The notes under the pieces were generated by a model. It searched no databases. It had not been told where the DNA came from and worked only from the letters and a program-made list of their open reading frames with translations. 64,000 bases of DNA from Rhynochetos jubatus (Eukaryota; Chordata; Aves; Eurypygiformes; Rhynochetidae), in NCBI GenBank assembly GCA_027574665.1, contig CM050690.1, forward strand, positions 42,337,665-42,401,664, in the 5' to 3' direction. A program made the translations under genes and the position numbers. Of the stretch, positions 49,993 to 63,074 are shown in pieces (the first letter of the stretch is position 1; every line of letters begins with the position of its first letter).

Positions 49993-52900
49993 TTATATAT
50001 TTAAATTTTAAAATGAGATTCTTGTAATGCTTCTTTAGTTACTCGGCTCCCTAAGTTTTGTTAAAATTACAAAGAAAAGAGAATGAACGGTCATCTTGCT
50101 ACAGTAGAAAGCTGTAGTAGAAAGGTGGCACTGCTTGTTAAGCATGCTGCACAGCATAATCATGATGGTAGATAAAAGCAAGATCACAGATCAGGCCAGG
50201 GTAGTTCTAGGGGATGAATTTCAATATTAAGATAAAATGCAAACATTTACACTAAATTAAATATTGGCTCATTTGAAAAAAATCAGCAGGTATTAATTTA
50301 TAATGAATATTATTACCAAAGGCAAATGATCTGCCTGGAAGATCTACATAAATTAAGTTGATATGGGTGTATAAATTTCATGTGACTTATAATTGTTAGA
50401 TATCCATTAATGCTCCTTCATTCCTCTGAAGAACACACAGCTCACCTAGACAGTATGTGTCCTTCCTGGCTGTGCACCATTTGTAACATTATGATATTCC
50501 CTGGCTCTGGTGCACTATGGGAGATACAGTTTGTTTTGAGAATTCACTACACTGAAAATAGTAAGAATAACATGCACTTCATATTATTCCAGAAAGTAGG
50601 ACAGAATGAAGAACAATTTTACCTCAAAAATTATATAAACATTGCAGTAAAACATAACTTTACCCAAACCTCAGAATGAAAAAGATCTCCATTGGATGCC
50701 ACATCAATAATACCCGTAATTTCTGCTAAAATAAGCCACATACCCAAACTAGCAGAAGTGCTTTTAAGAGTAGCTTTCAAAGTGTACTCTAAGAAAAGAC
50801 ACCAAGAGAAGATTTGTATTTTATATTACTAAGGGTCAGTTTATTATTAAAAAAAAAAAAAAAATCTTCTATGGCTAAAGAAGGTGGCAAAAAGAAGCAC
50901 CAATCTGATTTTGTCAAGAATCAAGGCAGAAATTAGTCTTGCCCTAAAGGATTGTTTGATGCTGTTTTTCTAGTGGTTTTTTGCACTGTGTCAATCGTCA
51001 GAAGCATCTCACAAAACTGCACATGCCATCTTTAAATACTTGAATTTTTGCTCTGCTGTTCGGCCTTGTGAAGTTACAGTTTCTAACTACTTTCAAACAG
51101 CAAAATAAAAGATTTTATTTCAAAGAGTGTCTTTTGGTATTTGGGACAAAACAGTGTGTCTTTTTTCTCTGTCCTTTCTCATGCCCTGCTGCTTTCATTA
51201 TTAGAACCTTTAAAGATGACCTGTAGGCCTGTCCTGGGCCCATGTAAAGATTTATTTCTTTATTTATCTGACAAATCACCAGAAACGCTATGCAGCATGT
51301 AAGTAATAAGACTGCTGAAGAACAGAGTACAAGAGTATGTAAATAATCAAAGCATATAATTTTGAATACCCTGAATAATGTTTTACTAATGTAATCAAAC
51401 TGTTAAGGAACTTGGTGTAATTTCAGGAGAAATGAAAGTATGAATATGTTTCAGTATCCAGTAACACAAGTTTTATCCTCATACCAGCAATACTTTGCAT
51501 CAAAATATTGTGCCTTATATGTAATTTGTGGCATATATGGCTCTCATAAAATTGTGGGTCCATAAAATATGAAAGAATTTTTACAAAATCATCTTTGAAA
51601 GTAACTTAAAATAGTCTGTCTAAAATAAAACTGCTTTAAGTAACGGGAGAGATTGGAAAAAAGATAACTGGAATGAGACTTCTGACTTCCCAGACACCTT
51701 GAGAATTGACTCAGTAAATAATACTGGCCCATGTACTCTCTTTTATTATTGTATGCCAGGCTTAGGCTCAGAGTAATTGTGTGAATAAATAAAGTAAGAT
51801 TGTTTGAACTGTAACTTGAAATAAAGAGGATTTAGCCAGTGTAGATGTGTCTCTGTATGCATTTATGTGTCCTTGTCTCCTTCTAATTAGGTATGTATAG
51901 ACTGCCTGCTCTAAATATTCCTAGAAATAGCTTGTTTAAGGCTTATTTCCACATTGATTTTTGTATGTCATGCTGTGTTCATGTAGGACAGAATGATTCT
52001 GAGATTCCAGAAGAGCTCAATAGTGCGGGATGGAGTATTAGATCTGCATTCAGTATTTTAAAAGTCTTGTAGGAATTTCTAGTCTTTACATCTAAATGGT
52101 TTTCAAGTACATTTCTTTCAAAATATGAGAACAGTTCTCCTGCTCCATTTTTCAAGAAACAGAAGCTACCATTCAGTCTATAAATGTAAAGGTCTTAAAA
52201 GAATGACCCCACAGAAATTAAGAGACATAAGTTATTTATCAGAAAAATTTCAAAATACTAGACTGGTCCATAATTCACTTATTCATGCCCTCAGCTCCAT
52301 TGAATGGAATTTTAAATTTTCTAGGAAAACTGACTCTCTAAGAAAATTCTAATTACCGGAGAGTCCCTACACTCTTGTGATGATGTTCATGCACTGGAAC
52401 ATATTGTTGTGACTCGTGGAGGAAGTGCAGCTGCAAATAGATACTTTTCCCAGCTGAATAGACATTCATACATAAAAGTTAAAGCTCTAACCTGCTTTAT
52501 AAATGACTAAAATATCCTGAGGCTGAAAATAAGTTAAGGGAAAAAAAAAAAAAAAGATACAGTCATCTTTGTTTATTCTCAGAGATGTTTATAGGAAACA
52601 CATTTTTTAAACCACTTAGGGCTTCAGTAAACACAATAATTCACATTCTGTAGATTTTCTTAGAGAGGATATATCTTTACTGCACTGTTAATTTTAGGTC
52701 TTTTTTGTCTATTACCCCTTTTCAACTGAACAAAAAGCTCTGAGCAGGATTTTAAAGTGCTTTAAACCTTACTCAGTTTACCAAGATGAAGACCCAGGTT
52801 GGAACACGAGCTTTGTTAAACCTCAGGATAATGTGTCATGGACAACATTCAAGTGAAGTAACTTGTGTGCTGAATATATTCCAGTTCCTTTATTATTATT

Positions 52901-55404
52901 CTCTGTGAAGAACAGATAAAATCATTCAACAGGAAGTTGTGTAAGAGTCCTAGACCCTGCCAGTAAAAAGACCCATAGCTGCTGTATCTCTCCAAACACA
53001 GGAAGAAACTGTAGATCACATATGCCCAAGAAATACTTGCACTGGGATTATGATTGTGTGGGTACTCAGCCTCAAATAACAATCTAAGATACACTGACTG
53101 CCAGTGTGGTGGTTTCATGGAAGTTGGAAACACTGAGAACACAAACACAAACTTTCTCCTCTGTTTTTCTGTGCACTTCTGGATTTTAGCAACTTTCTCC
53201 AACCCTCAAAGGAGCAGTGCCCCTGCACAATATGTTAGTGTACTTACTAGAGGAGAAGAGCAGTTGTTGTGATAGCACTTAGCAACTGTACAGCTTTTTT
53301 CTAGGTGTCTGTCAAACTCATGTAAGGATAAATAGCAGTTATGACCATGGAAATGACTGTACAAATCAAATGACAGTATGTTAGTATGATACAAGACTGC
53401 TGTTGCCTCTGCTAAGACTACAGACTCTACTACGTGCCTAGTAAGAATTAGGTATTTCTAGAAGCAGGGGCACACTGTGTTCACACTGTGAGTAAGCAAT
53501 GTTATTTTTCCTCTTCATGGAACTTTTCAGTATGACAGCATATTCTCCATTACAACTGTTAGTGTTTTGCATTAGCGTTACGGTCTGAATCTGGCATATG
53601 CTGTGTGAGGTGCAGTGCAGAAAAACTGCTTCTGGTCACTGCTTCTCTGCTACAGAAAAGCTGTCTGAACATATCCAAGTGACCCCTGCACCTGTGCTCC
53701 ATTCCACTCTAAGTTCAGTGTTCAGCATCAAAATTCAGAGATACACTTGCATGTGATAACTCACATCCATGCATACTGCACCAGCACACATCCATGCACT
53801 TGCAAAGGTGCACCACGGCTTTCAAAACATATGCAGAGACTCTGATATAAAGAGAATCTTTTAAATATGCATGTAACAGTTATTCTCAGTTTCAAACATT
53901 CAAGGAGAATAAATAATATTTCTAAACTGCAGAAGACAGAAAATAGAAAAGAATATTCCATATGCACTGTGAAATAAATTGGCACTAACTTTCTAAAATG
54001 GGTGGAAATTGATGAATACAACTTAACAATTTATTTATATCAATAGTCTTTCCTCTCCTATTTATTTCTCTTATAATGTTATTTTTTTCATTTGTTCCAG
54101 TAGCTAACATGGTAATATTAAATTAGATTTTTTTTAATTTTGGGGGAATTTAGCTAAGCTTTTAATATTTTTCATAAAGATACATAAACAGTGAAAAAAA
54201 AAAGATATAAAATCGAAGGTACTTGTCTTAATATATGTGTTCATAGAAAGTTGAAATATTTAAAATGGAAGGATGATTTTTTAATTATACCCTAATATGT
54301 GGATAGGCAAGCTTTTGCCCTGCTGTCAGAAAGTGACTGTACAGGGACAGTATGATATTCTTTTTTAAACGGGAGACTCTTGAACTCTGGACTATGGGCT
54401 GCAACATAAAATCTATTCTTAGAAGGGCAACTGTTCTGATCCCAGTAAACATAGCTTTAAAAAAGTGTTGAAAGCCCAGATGACTCAGGAGATTAGTAAT
54501 AGGCTGTAGAGTCTTTTCACTTCTAAGTCATTAGTTCAAGTGCAGCCATGGCTGGCAGTGTTTGAATCGCTGCTCTTTGATGGCAGTTAGAAAGAGTGTA
54601 TGAAGAAAATTCTGTAGTTTTTGTTCCTGTTCTCTTTCACAAAGCATCTGTGTTACAAAATTCTCATTACTAAACAACATCCAATGGAAGCCTAGTAAAC
54701 TAAATGGATGCTCTATTTCAAGCCTGGGCTGTAGGCATCTGGGTGTAAAGTAGACAAATGTCAGCAAACCTTTCAGCTCTGGTTTTCTGACTAAAATGTG
54801 GATAATGCTTTAGTTGTCTCCACTATTTTACTTCCCTGTTCATTTACAGCCTAAACTCATCAGGACAGAGAATGATTTTCCTGATGATATAAATGTATCA
54901 GAGCAGATAATGTTTACCTATATTTAGCATTTATGGCAGGGAGAATTTTAGTTATCATAGTTGCATTCTCCTGTAATGCAAAAAAAATCCTTAAAGAATA
55001 ATATGGGCTGTATTTTAAATCCAAGTATGTAAGTCTCTTTCTTAGTAAATCTGTGAAAAGAGATGTTACTTGACTAGCTACTTACTTACTGTATACAAAT
55101 TTGTGTCTTCTTTGCACTGTGTTCTCAAATGTGCAGATAGAGAGAAAAGGTTATATTTTTTCAACCCCTCTGTTTTTCCTAGCTCTATTGTGTCAGTGCA
55201 TGTTTTACTTAACACATACTTCTATGTGGCTGTCACTAATATTTACATATCACAGCCTAAGTGTCAATTTCTCATATTTGTTCCTGTCTGTAAAGCTTGC
55301 AGGTGTTTCATGTTCTTTCTATTTCTTGAATACATGTAATAAATCAAGTATGGTGTATCTCATAGTTTTCTTGAATACAAATTGTTAGAATTATATGCAT
55401 GCTT
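49993..55404. other. Noncoding DNA with A runs, no gene recognised
   Basis: A runs lie at 50849-50864 and 52541-52555. The longest open frames (plus 50410-50679; minus 52849-53202; plus 55070-55339 and 55101-55388) have no domain, and the last two are T-rich hydrophobic artefacts. No transposon was recognised in 5.4 kb. Confidence 0.5.
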
Positions 55405-55561
55405 AAAAGAAAAAACAAGCAAACAATAAAACAAGAACCCAAAAATCCCTTTCTAATGTTACCTGTGAAAGTATCTGGGGGAAAAAATCCCCACCCAAAC
55501 CCAAAACCTCAAAAAAAAGAAACAAAACCAAACCAAAAAAACAGAACAAAAAATAGAAAAA
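55405..55561. repeat. A/C-rich low-complexity tract in two parts
   Basis: A-rich A/C text at 55405-55446 and again at 55481-55561, separated by about 35 bases of mixed sequence. The lysine/asparagine/proline-rich plus frame and the phenylalanine-rich minus frame over it are composition artefacts. Confidence 0.8.
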
Positions 55562-57442
55562 GGTATGGCGCAGTATCATGACAATGACTATTATGTTTAT
55601 ATAAAGTTGCAGGCAGGATAAAATGTCACTATGGTGGGTAAGAGTAACCGTCACCCATCCTTGAAGATAGCTGTAACAAAACACAATAATCCCTCTACAA
55701 AAGAAGCAGCCAACTCTGAAAACACAGGCACATGTCACTTTATAATTATAATCAAGGTATATGTGGGTGATAAAACTTAGGCTCTTGGGATTTTTTTGTT
55801 GTTTATTTTTTGGGTTTACTTGTGGGTTTTTTGTTGAGCTTTTTTCAATAGGGGGGTGTATATCTATGTGTGAGAGAGATGAATTGTGGAAACATCAATG
55901 AAAAAAATTAGAGAAGAAACAGAAGGCTGAGCACCTCCTGAACAGGCACTGAGACTGTGACTGTGAAGAAGGTTCAGAACCAATGAGCTTTCTGGAAAAG
56001 TTTTGAAAAGATGTGGAGCTTTAAGCAAGGAGACTTATTTACTGTTTGTCTTGTCAACATTTAGGCAACAAAAGATTTGTACATTCTACATTCCTTTTTT
56101 ATCAGTTTTTCTCAGTGAGATGCACAACTTATGGGGAGAAGCCTCCATTTTCTTTGTGCCAAAGAGGACAAGGTTTATTTGGTTACAATTATGAAGGAAA
56201 GCTCTGGTTCCTAAGATTCAAAAGAGGTACTACTTTTTTCCTGTGCCAGACTTGACTGTGAAGCACAGGCTGATGAAGGCTGTGAGAAATCTTTTTATGA
56301 ATTTTTGGCTTAAAATGTTCTTTATTAATGGGTTTGGCTAATGACTGATTGAATTTTACCATACTGAAACATCTATAAGGTCAACTCTTCAAGTGTCCTC
56401 TGTGCGGCTGTGAAAGCTTTTATTTCTTCCTCATAATGACGTCACACACAAAAAGATAAGTCAAACTATTTCTGATTTTGTCACATATAACAAAATGAAA
56501 CATAATTTTCTTTACACTGTTCTCATTTCATCCACATATTCTTCAAATTATTCAAAAAGAAGGGGAGTAGGGCTTTGTATAAGCTAGCTGAATAAGGCAT
56601 AGATGAAGAGAAAAAGTTGCACTAACACTGGTATCTTTTTTAATATAAATAAAAATTTAAATTAAAAAAATAAAGAAGGAAAAGGCAGATAAAAATCAAC
56701 TTGCTTTATCTGAGCAGAATAACAATAAATTATTTTATTATTATACTCAGGGATTCTTATGGTGGCTAGACTATCACACTTTCTGGACATATTCTGGGTC
56801 CCTTTGGAACATTTTTTTTTTATTAAAAACAAATTCTAAACTTTACCTAGCACAGCTGCTTATACCCATCCGGAAGGGTATTACAGCGCATAATTTCCAA
56901 ATGAAGATAGCTAGTAATTAGAAAATTTGGCCAAGGGATTCGTGGCAATTGAAGGCTACCAGGGACTGGAGACAAAAGTTTGTGGGAACTAAATATGCTT
57001 CACAGAATAAGCAGATAGAAGAAACTACTACAAAAAGGTAGTATTGGGTTTAACATGCAATTTAGGAAAGATGTTAGACAAGGAGATCTGATAGTTTCTC
57101 AGCAAATCTTCATTAATATCTCAAAATTTATACCTGGACTTCAGAATTCATTGGCCCTTTTCCGTTCATTTGAATAAAAAGAACAACCCAGAGCTTCTGC
57201 ACAGCTCTTGCAGTATAATCCCAGAAGAAAACAAAAACCTGTCTATGTTGAATTCACAAATAAGTAAACTCAAACTGACTGTATCTGCTATTACATCTTC
57301 ATTTACACAGGCTAGTGAAATCCAGCTAACACATTTTTGCAAGACTAAAAGGTGTGTAATGTGAATACAAAAATTGGAATACCTTTCTTCTTTGCTATTT
57401 TTTTTATTATAATGAAATTGTAATAATTTTGGATACACTAGT
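55562..57442. other. Noncoding DNA with a T/G-rich tract
   Basis: A T/G-rich tract (about 55790-55855, TTGTTG, TTTTTTGGG and a final G6) mirrors the A/C tract 230 bases upstream. The remainder is AT-rich with no recognised gene or repeat. Confidence 0.5.
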
Positions 57443-58328
57443 ACAAGCTGTGTACTCCCTCAAGGGCAGAGAAGCCTTACAGAGATCTGGGTAGACTAGA
57501 GAGCTGAGTAATCACCTAATGCATGAATATTAAGAAAAGCAAGTGCTGGATTCTCCACGTGGGATGGGGTGATCCTGATTATATGTACACACTATGTACA
57601 TCCCATGTATATCTCATGGCAATGAGAGGCTGAAGAGCAGCCCCATGGTAAATGATCTATGGGGTTGACTTGATGGCATGTTGAATAAGAAACAACAGTG
57701 TGCCCTGTCAGCCAAAAGGACCAACTGTGTCCTGGGGTGCATCAAGCACAGCATCATTAGCCAGTCAAGGGAGGTGATTATTCCACTCTACACTGTATTG
57801 GTGTGGCCCCACCTTGAGTGCTGTGTGTATTTTTGGGCGTCTCAATATAAGGACATCAAACAGAGTGTGTCCAAAGTGTGAGTAAATGGTGAAAGACCTT
57901 GAGGGCAAGAGTTACGAGGAGCAGCTGAGCTCACTTGGTCTTTTAACCGTGGAGAACTGAACGTTGAGGGGTCAACTCATCACAGCCTACAACTTCCTCA
58001 TGGGGGAGGCAGCAGAGGAGGAGGTGCTGATCTTATCTCTCTGGTGATCAGTGACAGGATATGAGGGAAAGGAATGAAGCTGCGTCAAGGAAAGTTCAGG
58101 TTGGACATTAGCAAAATGTTCTTCACTGGGAAGATGGTCAGTCACTGGAATAGGCTCCCCAAGGAAGTAGTCATGGCATAAAGCCTGTCAGATTTCAAAG
58201 AGCGTCTGGATGATACTCTTGGTCATATGGTTTAGTTTCAGGTAGTTCTGTGAGGAGCAGGGATTTGGACGTGACAATCCCTATGGGCCACTTCCCACTT
58301 GAGATATTCCATGATTTTATGATTCTAT
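57443..58328 (+). mobile_element. CR1 LINE, 5'-truncated 3' end (about 890 bp)
   Basis: Plus-strand CR1 of a third tail type. It begins inside the reverse transcriptase just after the catalytic ADD box (ACAAGCTGTGTAC is the 'TKLC' codons). It continues through GAGAGCTGAGTAATCACC, CAACAGTGTGCCCTGTCAGCC and a readable stretch QCALSAKRTNCVLGCIKHS followed by SREVIIPLYTVLVWPHLE. Then come GAGGGCAAGAGTTACGAGGAGCAGCTGAG, GTCAACTCATCACAGCCTACAACTTCCTC and GGTCAGTCACTGGAATAGGCTCCCC. The 3' UTR carries GGTCATATGGTTTAGTTTCAGGTAG and ends with GAGATATTCCATGATTTTATGATTC. Substitutions and small indels break the frame. Age is intermediate. Confidence 0.94.
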
Positions 58329-59420
58329 ATTGGGTCAACTCAACAGTCCCATTATCTATCCTTTATTTATGTTGTTATATGTGGTAGTTTCTGGATATGT
58401 GGTTTTTGTGGTAGTATCTGGATAGAACTTTACTCCACTGCCTGAAAAAGAGCCCATTATCTTGACAATAGACTGGCAGGAATATGTTCAGTGATAAAGC
58501 TTTAAGTTACTGTGTTTACCTCAAGACTGCAAGGCTCCTCCGGGCAACAGTGCATAAGCAGTGCAAAATAAAATTCAGATGACATCAACAGAACCTCATG
58601 TGCACCAAGAAAAAACTGTTCTCTGCTGTCCTATTTCTGTCAAGCATTGCAGAGCTAATGGGAAGGTACTCACTTGATCTATTTGCTTTTCCTAGTGATT
58701 GATTTAAATTCACCAGCTTCTGCAGGGGTATAAAACACATTTCATCAGTCCAGCTAGGCACGTGATATAATTTAAGCTTGATATTTTTGAGAGTGTATTT
58801 ATGGTGATCTAAATCACTAGAATAATTCTCAGTGCTCAGCCCTGTAATGTTACCTACAACAGGCACAAAAATCGTTTGCATCTTTTGTTTCACAACAAAC
58901 ACACATTCTGCATGTGAACCGAACAGGATCATTTTATAGGGTGCATTAATAACAATGTGTCCTCATTTTGCTTTTCTGTACATTGATTTGCTTAGTTACA
59001 CTTGATTTACATTACTGTAAGAGAGAAGCATTTGACCCTCTGTTCCTGTAGCTCCTGACCAGGTTGTCACCCAAAATATGCTAATTGAAAACTGCTGAAG
59101 TTATAAATATTTTGTGAAATACGTACACAGGATTTATGAACAATCCTGCTTCTATGCATTCCTGGTAATCTATAGTAATGATACTTTTACAGAGCCAGAT
59201 AGTTAATGCTTTATTCCCATTAGTGGGCACTCAGTCATGCATTCAGAAGTATTCCAGTGATTAACAACTCACCAGCAGAATGGAGGGGTCGATATTCTCA
59301 GCCTTCCCTCAAAACACATGTAAGAAAGACATATACGGTTTCTATCATGAAGCAGATGCTATCAGTGAGATGCTTTTTGGATGTCTCTCAAAGCTTTGAA
59401 ATGACCCATATAGCAGAGAG
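58329..59420. other. Noncoding DNA; short direct repeat at 58381-58424
   Basis: Just behind the CR1 tail a 17-base unit, GTGGTAGTTTCTGGATA (58381-58397), recurs at 58408-58424 with one change, a 27-base period. The rest is AT-rich. The minus frame 58585-58932 has no recognised domain. Confidence 0.5.
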
Positions 59421-59439
59421 AAAAAAAAAAAAAAAAAAA
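59421..59439. repeat. 19-base A run
   Basis: Nineteen A followed by GAAACAAAACAACC, again an A/C-type continuation. No AATAAA signal or retroposed gene lies directly upstream. Confidence 0.9.
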
Positions 59440-59833
59440 GAAACAAAACAACCAGTCCTATCAAGTTTGTTTTCTTCAGGAGCACTTGGACTTAAACATG
59501 AGGGAGGAAAGCAATATGCAGAAGTGAAACTGTATTTGCAGGTGGGAGAAAATCCTTAAGGGAGAACGATCATCTTTTCTGCTGCACTAACTGAAGTCTG
59601 TGCTCTTAGCCTTTGAACATATGTGCATCCTGATTTTCATATAATCAAATAAAAAAATGCTGCATGTAAGTGAAGAAATATTAGTTCACTGTGACACTGC
59701 CTGCTTATTGCCATGGTAAGTGGCAATCCTGTCTTTCAGTTCACACTGTTATGAGTGGTTCACTGTTTCATCACACTGCTGTATTTGAAAGGCGTATTGT
59801 CAAGATCAATGCTGTTTCTGTTTTAAAAAAATT

Positions 59834-59856
59834 GGGGGTGGGAGGTGGGGGAAGGG
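59834..59856 (+). other. G-quadruplex motif
   Basis: G5 (59834-59838), G3 (59840-59842), G5 (59847-59851) and G3 (59854-59856) are separated by loops of 1, 4 and 2 bases on the plus strand. This fits the G3+ N1-7 rule well. It is an isolated purine-rich spot in AT-rich noncoding DNA. Confidence 0.7.
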
Positions 59857-62800
59857 AAGAAAGCACAAGAAGCATCATCTGAGTACGTAGATTTTCTATC
59901 TTTCTCTTTGTCTGGCTTCTCTGTTTAGGCTGCTAAGGCAGTGACTGCATCTTCTTTGTGCTCGTACATAACTAGCACAATTCAATTTCCATCTTGGTTG
60001 GTGATTGTAAGCTGCACTGTAGCACAAATTAAAAATATAATACTCTCTCATTATCTGAAAATGACAAGATTTTCTTTTGGCAGTGTTCTTTAGCTTCCTT
60101 GTTGTAATTGCTTCTAATGGTGACCAGCAAAGGGCATCCTACTAATATTGTTTAACAATACGAAATAAGATAGTGGCAGCTAGAGAAAATATTTTCGTCT
60201 TCAATTCTAAAAACTTTCCGTTTGGTATTTAGAATAAAAATAATTTATTACCATCCATGGGTTTAAAATTTAAGGGAATTTTTTATTGCTTACACATAGA
60301 TTGTCTTATAATTTCATCTGGGTAGTCTGTGCTAATTTAAAATAAACTGGATATTTGGTAGTGAATGCAAGAATTTTCTTAATCTGTTTTAAGCTAATTA
60401 TAAATTTCTTATTGTGAGTAATTAATTTTATTTCATTTACTCTGAAAAATTTGATAATTTATAGTAGATTTTTTTTTTATTTCACTAGCATGCAAAATGA
60501 TATGTGCACACATCACATATGTAAACTAGGAACACATGTGACCATAGATGTAAAGCAACTTAAATTATTTGAAGCTCAGCTGTAACAACAGGAGTGATTG
60601 CACCTAGTGGTCACTGAACAATAAGTCAAAAAAGAGAGATGGACTTGTGTTAACCCCTTAGATGGTAGGCTTTACATAAGTGTAAACCATTACTATGTTA
60701 ACTATTTAATTTGGCTCCATTGTTAAAAGTGTCTAGATATGCATACAAGCAATTTTAAAGGTTATTTTTACTTCAGGGATGAAGAGAACTGGATAAAATT
60801 TATGTTGGTAGAAAGCTGCTTTGTCCTGTGATTTCTTCCATTTCCAGGCCAATAGAGGAGTACATTTGTAACTTAATGCTGAGAGTAATTAGCTTATGTT
60901 AAAGTATTGATTTTACATTAAACAAGATAAATGTTAAAATATTGACAATGGAATGTACTTCTTATTAAGGCTGTCACTTTAGAGATTAAAAGACACTGTA
61001 TTCTAGACCACCTTCCCTGTATTTTCAATACATAAATGACTTACTATCACATTAAGTAGACTGGAGAACTTTCAGTATCCTGGTGCTAAAGGTCCAGGTC
61101 AAAATGCTTGTTTGGATTAAATAAACTAAGGACCCACGTTAACATATGAATCACTTCAAATCATACTTCCTCATTTTAACAGAAAATCAATCATGAGGAA
61201 AAGTGTGTAGGCTTTTTCATGAGGCATAACATAACTGTCCACTAGACCCTGTGAACTTGCTGCCACTGTGGTGACCACAACTAGACTATTTTTCTTGGCT
61301 TCTTTGTAATTGTCTTTGGAAACGTAGAAAAATCTGAGATGCTCTTGATCTAATAAATCAGGTTACCAAATTGCTCTGTTTTCAAGGTAATTTTTCTCCT
61401 CTAAGTGACTAAGTGGAACTATACCCAGTAAGTCTGATGAGAGAGAAAGACATTTCCTGTGTTATTTATTGTGTTTGATTTTCCATAAGAATACCCAGAC
61501 ATTTTTGTAAGCAAGGCTAATTTTACTGGTCTCTTTGGAATACTTCATAGTTGTTTTCCAACTATTATTTTAGAGAAGACTGGGTTTTACTTTGTAAGTA
61601 ATGAATCAACAGCCTTGAAAACGGAGTTAAACTCACATTTCTATGACGGTGTTCCTGATACTGCTTATGTAGGTCACAAATGCAGGAACGTTGTCAGATC
61701 AGAGAAGAAGGTAAAAACATATATACTTAGAAAACGTCTAGGGACAATGGACTCTTTCAAGTGCAGGTGGCACCGTGAATATTCAGAGCTTTGCAGTACA
61801 TTTGCTTGTACCTTTTCCTGAAAATGGGCACTCCAAAAGCAGAGAAACAGCTTTCAAACCTTGAAGATATATATTACTAGGACAAATGCAAGAACATGAT
61901 AGCCTTTCAAACAAAGAAGATGAAATTTACTGGCTGACATATATAAACCTAAAACCAAAACATATAAACATAACAAAAACCTGCTCTTGCCACATCTGTC
62001 TTTCCCTCTGACCACTCTTTCCAATCCAACAACTTCTAGCATCTTAGTGGGTTGAAGCAAAACCCTCAGGGAAATCTCCTTCTTCTGTCACCCTGGATGC
62101 ATAGTGGGTTTCACTGTCCTTATTTGTGCCTAAAACTCCTTCACACTTTCTCTCTGCTTGCCCTATTCTCCTACCTGAAAACACAAAGTCTTTGCTTCCT
62201 GGCAGAAATTGACACCTAATTCAGTGATCAGCCGTTAATTCTGAGGCAAAAGTTTTTCCTTTTCCTAAACACATCGTGTAGTCTGCAGACAGTAAGATCT
62301 GAGCAAATGTCATATGCAGTTCCTCTCACAGAAGCTGTGAGAATTCACTTGGTGTCAACCTTGGTACAAATGCTGGCACAAGGCAGGAGCCTGGTTTCCA
62401 TACCTGATCAGTAAATATAGGCAGTGCTGGAGACAGTTTTAAAGGCAATAAAACATTTTGTGCATGTGTGGTCTGGGTCCCTGTGCTCTTTCCACTAAGT
62501 GTAATAGTAGAAGGCATCAACTACAGGTAGGCCTGTGAAAGTCCCTCTTTTGTTGACATAGATATGTTTCTTGTAGGATTCTGAGGAACTTAAAAACTAC
62601 CAGAGGAGTTGAAAGATATTTATGAAACCACTTATATAAAAGAAATGACTGTTAAAAAATTGTTCCACTAGCAGGCAGCAGCAGCAGAGCTGCAGTAGAA
62701 ATTTCAGTTGGTTATTTGTCATGACGAGTAAGCAGAATCACGGCCCTCTTTAGGAGGTTACTTTAGGCTCTGCCCCCTCAGAAATTACAGCAGCAATGTA

Positions 62801-63035
62801 CCTTAGGTGCAATGCTTCTAGGTGTGGCGAGAAAGCACAAACACTTTTTCCACGCAGTTCAGCTCACACCATCTGTCTCCCTTGAAAAGGCATCTTCTGA
62901 CAAAGATGACTTTTATACCAGGGGGAGTGTAGAGAATATAATTGCCCTAGATCCTATTTAAAAATGAGATTGAGCCTGTTTGAACCCACACCCACATCCT
63001 CTTTACAGAACCAGGTACAAATATACTGTCATTCT

Positions 63036-63036
<1 letters not shown>
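59857..63036. other. Noncoding DNA without recognised features
   Basis: AT-rich. The part 60150-60480 is rich in TTAATT-type words but shows no repeat family. The frames at plus 61615-61821 and minus 61854-62060 have no recognisable domain. Confidence 0.5.

Positions 63037-63071
<35 letters not shown>
63037..63071. repeat. 35-base A run
   Basis: Uninterrupted A from 63037 to 63071, the longest homopolymer of the window. No AATAAA lies in the 40 bases before it and no coding remnant precedes it, so a processed pseudogene tail is not supported. Open frames across it (lysine or phenylalanine runs) are artefacts. Length may be affected by sequencing slippage. Confidence 0.95.
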
Positions 63072-63074
<3 letters not shown>

